Program-made: the position numbers and the translations under genes | In this document: positions 14,556 through 21,563 of the stretch, in pieces | How positions within the stretch are numbered: position 1 is the first letter of the stretch | How the letters are laid out: the number at the start of each line of letters is the position of its first letter | The notes under the pieces: generated by a model | The model's input: only the letters and a program-made list of their open reading frames with translations | What the model was told of the DNA's origin: nothing | The model's database searches: none | Origin: a virus | IMG/VR virus record: IMGVR_UViG_3300030328_000493 | Location: 1-21,563 of that record | Direction: 5' to 3' (one strand) | Length of the DNA: 21,563 nt

Positions 14556-17500
14556 AATTAAATCATTACTTAATGACATTGATCCTAGCCCAGAGAAAAC
14601 TCATAATGATTATATAAATTCTCAATATGATGTTCCTGTCTATAATTATGTGTATGATCCATATTCTAAAGAAGTTAAATCAAAAAAAATTACACTGGCT
14701 GAAGTTACTAATGCAAAAAGTAATATTATTTTAAATGAAGTAGTACCATTAGCAAAAACTACTGTATCAGAAACACCACGAGTAGCAGCTGATATAGTAG
14801 ATACAGTGTTTGAAGAATTTGCTGACTTTGGAGACAATATTTTATTTTACATGAATAAGTATAATCCTACTCATGCTCTTAGTGAATACCCTCTACCTGA
14901 TGAAAAAAATATTTATTTTACTTCTAATATAGTTAAAGGAGAAGAAAAAGGGAAAGGCCCCATAAGAACAGCTTGGGATTATTATAGAAATTTTGGTGGC
15001 TTAATCAGTGAGCAAGCTATGCAAACTGCTGAACCCCAAACAGCCGTAGGTGATTTTACAGCTGATGTTGGAGCTTATTTAATTCCTTGGACTCAAGGAA
15101 TGAAGATAGTTAAGACACCTGAGTTAATTAAAAAAGGGGGCAACTGGTTAGATCAAGCATATAAATGGGCTATTTCAGGAGCTGCTGTAGATTTTATTTA
15201 TGGAGCTGAAGAAACTGAGGATCAAGGGCTATTAACAAGTTTAACAGGATTTAGTGCAACAGAACAATCTGGTTTAAAACAATTGATGCATAATAGCTTT
15301 TTATCAGGTGAAGATGCAGAACAGTTTGCAAATCGTTTAGATTATTCAATTAGTGGAGGTATATCCAGTGGATTGTTTTCAGTTGGATTTAGTGGATTAG
15401 GTCATATATTTAAAAGTTCTTACTACACAGCATTTCCACAAAAAGCTGTTGAAGGTTTAAAAAAATCTTTTATTAGAGAACACGGTATAAAAGCTACTAA
15501 GTTTATAGAAAAATTAAATGAAAAAACTATTGGAGGATTACCTGGTAAGCGTGCTATTGAAGAATATGTTAGCCAACCTGCGGTTGCTAAATGGCTTGAG
15601 CAAAACTCAAAAATTTGGTTTAGAAAAAGAATAAAAGCAAATGATCTAATTAATTCTTTAAAGTCTAAAGAAGTTTTTTATCCACCACGGATCGGTAATG
15701 GTAATCCATTTGCAAACGGCTACCCAACTTTTAAAGAAAATATTTTAAAAATTTATAAAAGGATGTTGGCTAATCGAAATCCTTTAATGCTTTATCTTCC
15801 TGCTACTGGTGTACTAGGTTACGCTTTATTTCAACCGTCTGAAGCACAGGCAGGTGTACTTGATAAAGCTATACAAAGATATTTTGCAAAAGGAGGTCAA
15901 AAATTATTTACTCGTGGTTCTGGTAATAAACTTATTCCTGTAACCCATGATGATGTTTTAGCCATGCCAATGAACAAAGAGGTTTATATCCAATCTCAAG
16001 ATGCTGAAGGTGAATGGGTTATTTACCAAAATAAAGAAGATTTCTTGGCATCAGAAGATGCTTTACCTGCTAATCCTATTGATCTTTTACCGAATGTTAA
16101 TGAGCCATATTACAATACTTTAGCACAAAAGATTGAGGGTATGAATTTTGAAACAATGCCTAAAGAGCAGTTTATTAATACTATTAGTAATATGCAGGGT
16201 ATTAAGAAAGAAGAAATTGAAACAACACAATTATTTGAATTTGTAGAAGCTGCTGAAGGGGATGTCATAAGTAAAAGGGATTTACTTAGCAATTGGTATG
16301 AAACTTCTCAAATTAAAGTAAGAACTCGGTTAATGGGATCAGATACTGGCTCTGGTGAAATGGAAGAAGCCTATGGCCGTTTTGAAGAACATATTACTCC
16401 AGGTGATTACGATAAGTATAAAGAACACTTAATTACTTACAAACCTTTAACATCACCTGAAGTTACAGCTGAGTTTGAAAAGCGTAAATTAAATTTAAAC
16501 GATATTGATTTAGACCTTGGTGGTTCTGGATTTTTGGGCTCTTATGTAGTGCGTAGAACTGGTAGTGCTGAAGTTGTAGATGAAGGTGATATGACAGGTC
16601 GAATTGCTGGGCCAACAGTTGATAAAATTATACAAGAAACAGGTTTATCAAGAGCAGAAGTTATAGTTTCTAATTTTTTTGAACTTAATCCTAAATACGA
16701 ACTTATTTTAAAACAAGGTATACTTGAAAAAATTAATAAAGATATACTGGAAGAAATTAAAAAAGATTTTGGTGTTGAGTGGATGCATAGCCATTTTCGT
16801 ACACCAAATCTATTAGCACACACTCGTAGTACAGAACGAGATATTGATGGCACACCTACTTTTTTTATAGAAGAAGTCCAATCCGATATGCACCAGCACG
16901 GTATGAAACTGGGCTATCGTAATACAGATGAATACATAGCGTTGAAAAAAAGGCATAGTGAACTTCTTAAATTGATGAATGAAGAAATACCAGGGCGTGG
17001 CTTCGACACATTAAGCAGGGAATTTACAGAAGTTTCAGGAAAATTAGATGATTTTAACCAAAGATTACCTGATGCCCCATTTAAGAATGAAAAGGATTGG
17101 GTGTCCTTGGCATTAAAAGAAATGGTCTATTTTGCAGCATTAAGAGGTTACAACCAAATAGCTTGGACTTCTGGGCGTATTCAAAATGAACGGTATGGTC
17201 AAGGTCAATATGTTGATGAAATTTCTGTAAAGCCTGAACCTCCAAGTGAAACATTAGTAGCACGAGGACTTACACAAGCACCTGGGTATCTAAGGCTAGA
17301 AGGATTTAATGAAGGTGAAAGGATTTATTCAGAGCCTATACATATAGATGAACTTCACGAATATATAGGTAAACCTTTAGCTGATAAAGTACGCAAAGGT
17401 GAAAAGGAAGTACCAGAAGAATTTAAAAAATTTGGATTAAAATTTAGTGGGTTAGAGCTTAACTTAGGTGAGAAAGGTAAAACTTTAGATCGTATTTATG

Positions 17501-18126
17501 ATAAGTTAATTCCTTCTGTATTAGATAAACTTTATAAAAAAGATGGTGTTCAGTTTGGAACAACTACTCTTGAAACAGCAATAGATGCTAAACCAGCTCC
17601 ATTTGAAGAAATGCAAGATGAACTTTGGATGGAGGCAAGTCAGAGAGTTGGTATTTTTCAATTAGGTAAAGATAAAATAAAAATATATAATGAACGCAAT
17701 CCTGATAATCAAGTTATTAAAAAAGAAGGTTTTGAGATATGGGGCTTAGTCCAAGATGATTTTGTTGTTGATGCTGAATTATTTGAAATTATAGATGAAC
17801 GCCAAATAGAAGCACCTTTAGAAAAAGTTTTTCAAGTTGAGAGAGGTATGGAACAAGTACCCCCACGGATAGAGCAAGATACCCAGGATCGTGCTGTGGA
17901 GTATTTCCAGGAACAAGAAGGTGAGGCTATCAATGAAATACAACAGGATTTATACCAAGCCTATGTTGATGATTTTTCAGTGGAAGCTCAAGACTCTGTT
18001 GAACGGATGATTATGTATATGACTATCCCTGAAGCGTTAAAAGACCGAATATTAAAGTTAGGGCAACCTCTCTTTGGAACGAACCCAAATAAATTAGGAA
18101 CATACGAAAATAAAACTACACAATAG
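14536..18126 (+). CDS. Giant ejection-type protein with C-terminal polyvalent-protein domain
   Basis: A 1196-aa protein in the T7 ejection-protein region. Residues 1-410 are mixed and unrecognised. Residues 415-440 contain one hydrophobic segment, 'LMLYLPATGVLGYALFQPSE' then 'AQAG', resembling a signal peptide plus cleavage site inside the chain. Residues 540-1015 match, by eye, a domain found in large phage and mobile-element polyvalent proteins: 'IEEVQSDMHQHGMKLGY' (778-794), 'NLLAHTRSTERDIDGTPTFF' (758-777), 'PDAPFKNEKDWVSLALKEM' (845-863), 'QIAWTSGRIQNERY' (874-887) and 'IYDKLIPSVLDKLYKKDG' (987-1004). The C-terminus 'LKLGQPLFG' is usual for such proteins. The domain's biochemical role is unknown to me. 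No lysozyme motif is seen. ATG 14536 is used; GTG 14548 is an alternative start. Confidence 0.7.
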   Translation: MDGQVSEIKSLLNDIDPSPEKTHNDYINSQYDVPVYNYVYDPYSKEVKSKKITLAEVTNAKSNIILNEVVPLAKTTVSETPRVAADIVDTVFEEFADFGDNILFYMNKYNPTHALSEYPLPDEKNIYFTSNIVKGEEKGKGPIRTAWDYYRNFGGLISEQAMQTAEPQTAVGDFTADVGAYLIPWTQGMKIVKTPELIKKGGNWLDQAYKWAISGAAVDFIYGAEETEDQGLLTSLTGFSATEQSGLKQLMHNSFLSGEDAEQFANRLDYSISGGISSGLFSVGFSGLGHIFKSSYYTAFPQKAVEGLKKSFIREHGIKATKFIEKLNEKTIGGLPGKRAIEEYVSQPAVAKWLEQNSKIWFRKRIKANDLINSLKSKEVFYPPRIGNGNPFANGYPTFKENILKIYKRMLANRNPLMLYLPATGVLGYALFQPSEAQAGVLDKAIQRYFAKGGQKLFTRGSGNKLIPVTHDDVLAMPMNKEVYIQSQDAEGEWVIYQNKEDFLASEDALPANPIDLLPNVNEPYYNTLAQKIEGMNFETMPKEQFINTISNMQGIKKEEIETTQLFEFVEAAEGDVISKRDLLSNWYETSQIKVRTRLMGSDTGSGEMEEAYGRFEEHITPGDYDKYKEHLITYKPLTSPEVTAEFEKRKLNLNDIDLDLGGSGFLGSYVVRRTGSAEVVDEGDMTGRIAGPTVDKIIQETGLSRAEVIVSNFFELNPKYELILKQGILEKINKDILEEIKKDFGVEWMHSHFRTPNLLAHTRSTERDIDGTPTFFIEEVQSDMHQHGMKLGYRNTDEYIALKKRHSELLKLMNEEIPGRGFDTLSREFTEVSGKLDDFNQRLPDAPFKNEKDWVSLALKEMVYFAALRGYNQIAWTSGRIQNERYGQGQYVDEISVKPEPPSETLVARGLTQAPGYLRLEGFNEGERIYSEPIHIDELHEYIGKPLADKVRKGEKEVPEEFKKFGLKFSGLELNLGEKGKTLDRIYDKLIPSVLDKLYKKDGVQFGTTTLETAIDAKPAPFEEMQDELWMEASQRVGIFQLGKDKIKIYNERNPDNQVIKKEGFEIWGLVQDDFVVDAELFEIIDERQIEAPLEKVFQVERGMEQVPPRIEQDTQDRAVEYFQEQEGEAINEIQQDLYQAYVDDFSVEAQDSVERMIMYMTIPEALKDRILKLGQPLFGTNPNKLGTYENKTTQ

Positions 18127-18156
18127 ACAATAAATCAATTATAGATAAATAAAATT

Positions 18157-18183
18157 GGGGAACTGTGCGTTCCCTTTTTTTTT
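18157..18183 (+). terminator. Rho-independent terminator in the leader of the 1073-aa gene
   Basis: GGGAAC (18158-18163), loop TGTGC and GTTCCC (18169-18174) make a perfect 6-bp stem, followed by nine T (18175-18183). The next gene's ribosome site GGAG starts at 18184, directly after the T-run, so the terminator lies within that gene's 5' leader. It lies 31 nt after the 1196-aa gene's stop. Partial read-through would set the ratio of the two giant proteins and limit tail-fibre transcription. Confidence 0.85.
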
Positions 18184-18192
18184 GGAGAAAAT

Positions 18193-21100
18193 ATGGCATT
18201 ACCAACCGAACCAATGTCTCCTGAAGAAGTATTATCATTAACAAATAAAAAAGATACAGATGATTTAGTTCAGGTAGCTGGCGTATTTGATAAATCACTT
18301 CAGAAGATTATAACAGACGCTACAAAAGAGACTTTTGGAAAAGCTGCTGAAAAAATAGCCCCAAAAACTGTTGAAAGATTAAGCAAGGCAGCAGAGGTTA
18401 AAGCTGAAAAAGAAGCTGAAATTGAGGCTGCTGAAAAGGCTGTATTAGATGAAGTAACTTATGGTGTTGGTCAAGATGTAACAGCACAAGTGGATGAGGC
18501 TGTTCAAACACCACAAACTATTGCATCACAAATTAATTCGTTAGATGATCTTGAAGGTTATTTAACAAAAAATGCTGGCATTAATATTGCTAAACCTGAA
18601 AGCGTATCTTTAGATGAAACATCTCAAAAATCTGTTGATGCTTTTTCTGAAGCAATGGAAATACCAAGTGTTGTTCTGGCACAAAATGGTATTTTAAATT
18701 CTGCTCAAGTAACTAAAGCATTTGAAATGATGCGTAGTTTACAAGAGCAAAATGTTAAACTTGCTGAAACAATAAGCAATCCTGAAACTCGTACAGATGC
18801 CTTAGAGTTGCAGTTACGTGAAGGATTAATGAAAGAGGCAGCTGTTCGTAAATACTTTATGGGAGCTAGGTCTGAAGTTGGAAGAACATTAAATATTTTT
18901 AAAAATCTTAAAAAGTTAGTTGGTGATGATCCAAGTTTATTAACTTCAGAGACAATTCAAAAAGAATTTGGAGGAGCTGGCCCTGATATAGCCAACGGCT
19001 ATCTCAATGCCTTTAACACAAGTAATGGTAATCTTGCTTCAACAGCAAGGTTTGCTGAAGGTACTTGGATGCAACGTGCCTGGGCAGGCGTAATGCATCA
19101 CTATTATTTTAATATGTTGGCTAACCCTAAGACACAGTTAATCAATATGATAGGCAATGCTAGTTTTGGAGCCATGTCTATGCCAGAGTATTATGTGGCT
19201 GGTTTATTTACATCACTAAATAGACAAGTTGCTAAACTACCTGCGTTAGTTGGTGGTAAAAAATTAAGTGAGTCATTACTAAAACAAATGGAAGGCAGTA
19301 TTAATCGAACTGAAGCACAAGCTCGATTTATGGGATTAATGCACTCTATCCCTTATGCGTTTCGTTTAGGAGTTCACTCTTTTAAAACAGGACAACGATC
19401 TACAAGTCACAGTCAAATTGGTGATGATACTACAATGACTCTAATGGACAGGGTGATTGGTAACAATAGAGTGCCTGAAAGAACTAATGAGTTTGATGCT
19501 TTTACTGGAGATAAACTTATTCCATCTCCATTAAAAGATAAACCAGGAATGAATATTCTTGGTAAATTTTTAGATTATTATGGAGCTATTACCAGTGTTC
19601 CTGGTCGTGGCTTATTGTCTGCTGATGAATTTTTTAAAGAAACAGCACGACAAATGGAATTATTTAGTCTTGCTGAAAGAGCAAGAGTAGAAGCTCTTTT
19701 AGCTGGAAAGACAGCAGCTGAAGCAGAAAGTATATTTGTTGAAGTGTTGGCTAACCCTGGCAATAATTTAAAACAAAGATTAGATAAAGCTGCGGATTAT
19801 TTTACGTTCCAAAACTCTTTAGATTTTATTGGACAAAATTTAAAAAGTGTTCAAGCTCTACCTGGTGGTAGATTAATTGTACCATTTTTTAATGTGGTCT
19901 ATAACATTGCTAAAGTTATCTTCGGTTATGTACCTGGGCCAAATTTAATTCCTTTAGCTGCTGAAGAATTTAAGTTTTTTGCTAACGCATTGCAAGGAGC
20001 TTACCCTGAAACTATGGCTAAGTGGACAGGAATGAAGAAGGAATTTGAACGAGATCCTACAAAAAGAACATTATGGGAAGCACGAGTTGCAACTAGTATA
20101 GGCATGCTTATTGGTAGTTACCATTTATTAGAAAATGGTCACATTATAGGATCAGCTCCTAAAGATCCTAAAGATAGAGCTGCATTTTATGATGCTGGTA
20201 AAGTTCCTTTTTCTTTTGTATTTAAAGATGGTGATTGGGAAGGCCCTAAGTTTGATGAAAATGGATTGCCACGAGGAGAACTTACTTACAGAAGATTTAT
20301 AGGGTTTGAACCTTTTGCAGGAATTTTAGGAACTCATATTGCAGCTATTGAGAATATGGCACGTTTTCAGGCACAAGATCCTGATGGTCATTTTGCTCAG
20401 TTTATTCCAATGGCTTATGCAGCTGCGTCTTATGACTATGCAACTGAATGGCCTTTAGTTAAAGGCTTTTCTAATTTAATGGAAACATTTATGGGGCCAT
20501 GGCATTCACGCATGAGTGATGAGCCAGAAAATATAAAGTTTGACCAACTACTTGCAGGTATTAGTACCAACATGATTGGTGGTGGAACGGTTGGACAAAA
20601 CATAGGAAATATAATGGATCCGACTTTGAGAATAAATCAACCTGCATTTGAACAAGATTTAGAAATATTTTTAGGAGATATTGTTGATCGTAAGTTAAAC
20701 CCTGACTTTGGTCAGTATGATGACAATACAGTTTATAATCAGTTTACTACTGTTATTGAAAAAACTTATGCAGCTTACGATACTGGCAATGCTCCTGCTC
20801 GAAAAGATATATTTGGTAAAGAATATAGTAAAGATTCTGGTAGAGGAACTATTGGTAACATTCGTAATTCTTTCTTGCCGTTTTCTGTATTTGATCGAGA
20901 AAAACCATCAAAACTGTATTTAGAACTATTAAGATTACATACGGTTACAAAAGATCTTCCAGGAGCTGGTGCATCAAATAAATTAATGAGGCCAAAGAAA
21001 CACAGTCTTATGGGTGTTATTGGTTTAAATGAAATACAGACAGCTTTCTATTTTGATCTTGTGGCTAACAACAATAAAGAGTTAGTAATGCATGGTATTT

Positions 21101-21414
21101 TAATGCCATTAGAAAGGCGTTTAGAATTATTAACAAAGAGTCCAAATTATAGAAAACCAAAAATATCCACTGCTTTCATTGAGTGGACTGATGGAACATT
21201 GGCTGGTTTTAAACAATATGGACAAGAAGATTTATATAGATTGCATTTAATAACAACAGAAATTAATAAATATAAAACAGCAGCTACAGCTGCTTATATT
21301 CGATATGACCGTCAAAATGATGGCCCTATTTTTAATGCTTTAAAAGAATACAAGCATAAAACAAATTGGGAGCAGCCAGAAGAATATGACGATTTATTTA
21401 TGTTAAAGAGGTAA
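18193..21414 (+). CDS. Giant ejection-type protein (T7 gp16 position, LPD38-like?)
   Basis: A 1073-aa protein, probably the last of the proteins injected with DNA. The N-terminus is an Ala/Glu/Lys-rich helical region (residues 45-90, coiled-coil-like). The middle resembles a family of large phage proteins that I associate, with caution, with the LPD38 class: 'MLANPKTQLINMIGNASFGA' (308-327), 'SVPGRGLLSADEFFKETARQ' (468-487), 'FVEVLANPGNNLKQRLDKAA' (515-534) and 'ALPGGRLIVPFFNVVYNIAK' (555-574). Another hydrophobic stretch is at 630-645. Near the end, 'LRLHTVTKDLPGAG' (913-926) fits the same class. No transglycosylase motif is seen. GGAG 5 nt before ATG 18193 fixes the start; a terminator lies just upstream. 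Confidence 0.75.
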   Translation: MALPTEPMSPEEVLSLTNKKDTDDLVQVAGVFDKSLQKIITDATKETFGKAAEKIAPKTVERLSKAAEVKAEKEAEIEAAEKAVLDEVTYGVGQDVTAQVDEAVQTPQTIASQINSLDDLEGYLTKNAGINIAKPESVSLDETSQKSVDAFSEAMEIPSVVLAQNGILNSAQVTKAFEMMRSLQEQNVKLAETISNPETRTDALELQLREGLMKEAAVRKYFMGARSEVGRTLNIFKNLKKLVGDDPSLLTSETIQKEFGGAGPDIANGYLNAFNTSNGNLASTARFAEGTWMQRAWAGVMHHYYFNMLANPKTQLINMIGNASFGAMSMPEYYVAGLFTSLNRQVAKLPALVGGKKLSESLLKQMEGSINRTEAQARFMGLMHSIPYAFRLGVHSFKTGQRSTSHSQIGDDTTMTLMDRVIGNNRVPERTNEFDAFTGDKLIPSPLKDKPGMNILGKFLDYYGAITSVPGRGLLSADEFFKETARQMELFSLAERARVEALLAGKTAAEAESIFVEVLANPGNNLKQRLDKAADYFTFQNSLDFIGQNLKSVQALPGGRLIVPFFNVVYNIAKVIFGYVPGPNLIPLAAEEFKFFANALQGAYPETMAKWTGMKKEFERDPTKRTLWEARVATSIGMLIGSYHLLENGHIIGSAPKDPKDRAAFYDAGKVPFSFVFKDGDWEGPKFDENGLPRGELTYRRFIGFEPFAGILGTHIAAIENMARFQAQDPDGHFAQFIPMAYAAASYDYATEWPLVKGFSNLMETFMGPWHSRMSDEPENIKFDQLLAGISTNMIGGGTVGQNIGNIMDPTLRINQPAFEQDLEIFLGDIVDRKLNPDFGQYDDNTVYNQFTTVIEKTYAAYDTGNAPARKDIFGKEYSKDSGRGTIGNIRNSFLPFSVFDREKPSKLYLELLRLHTVTKDLPGAGASNKLMRPKKHSLMGVIGLNEIQTAFYFDLVANNNKELVMHGILMPLERRLELLTKSPNYRKPKISTAFIEWTDGTLAGFKQYGQEDLYRLHLITTEINKYKTAATAAYIRYDRQNDGPIFNALKEYKHKTNWEQPEEYDDLFMLKR

Positions 21415-21420
21415 AAATTT

Positions 21421-21563
21421 ATGACATTATCAACAACAACAGTATCACAGAGTTTTTCTGGGGATGGATCAACCGTTGCGTTTACATTCACCTTCCCTAT
21501 CAACAGTACATCTGAGATAACTGTAATCGAAAGATCATCAGCTGGTACTGAAACTACAAAAAG
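21421..21563 (+). CDS. Tail fibre N-terminus (T7 gp17-like), cut by window end
   Basis: The first 47 codons of a gene that runs off the right edge. 'STTTVSQSFSGDGSTVAFTF' and 'TFPINSTSEITVIERSSAGT' match the start of T7 gp17-type fibres and related tail proteins ('..Y.gdG.t..F.~~FpY....~i.V......G'). This N-terminal domain anchors the fibre to the portal-tail junction, while the missing C-terminal part would bind the host receptor. AGAGGT lies 8 nt before ATG 21421, overlapping the end of the previous gene. The position after the gp16-like gene equals that of gene 17 in T7. Confidence 0.85.
   Translation, partial: MTLSTTTVSQSFSGDGSTVAFTFTFPINSTSEITVIERSSAGTETTK

Overview
This window is the late (structural) module of an AT-rich tailed phage of podovirus type, entirely on the + strand and densely packed. 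No host gene, integrase, tRNA or replication gene is visible. The gene order is terminase, portal, scaffold, major capsid, T7 gp11/gp12-like tail tube proteins, then a gp13/gp14/gp15/gp16-like block and a tail fibre. This resembles T7-like podoviruses, except that the terminase lies upstream of the portal rather than at the far end as in T7. The low GC, short spacers and a Bbp19-like small protein would suit an uncultivated phage of an AT-rich (for example marine) bacterium. That host guess is inference only, and nothing in the window identifies the host.

Layout. (1) 1-251: the 3' end of a small helix-turn-helix-like protein, followed by a rho-independent terminator (268-296). (2) 317-3084: packaging region. 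It holds a Cys/His 'HGG' protein overlapping a small terminase subunit, a 276-nt hairpin-rich spacer, a small unknown protein, an XF1762-type (GNAT-like) protein and the large terminase. (3) 3068-4543: four small genes between terminase and portal. Two are proline-rich proteins sharing a C-terminal motif, and they flank an unknown protein and a GNAT-like protein. (4) 4547-8836: head genes, comprising the portal, a Bbp19-like protein, a 39-residue membrane microprotein, the scaffold, a structured leader, the major capsid protein and a probable capsid decoration protein. A strong stem-loop follows, in the place where T7 has its T-phi terminator. (5) 8894-11989: tail tube proteins A and B. (6) 11982-21414: a gp13-like GNAT-fold protein, a gp14-like internal virion protein, then three large proteins (541, 1196 and 1073 aa) in the position of the T7 ejection proteins. 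The 1196-aa protein carries a domain typical of phage 'polyvalent' proteins. A terminator sits in the leader of the 1073-aa gene. (7) 21421-end: the N-terminus of a tail fibre, cut by the window.

Together these genes would package DNA (TerS/TerL), build and stabilise the head (portal, scaffold, capsid, decoration), form the short tail (TTPA/TTPB/fibre) and deliver internal proteins with the genome into the host. The points most worth a second look are the structured RNA before the capsid gene, the hairpin array near the terminase genes, the paralogous proline-rich pair, the GNAT-like genes and the polyvalent domain in an apparent ejection protein.
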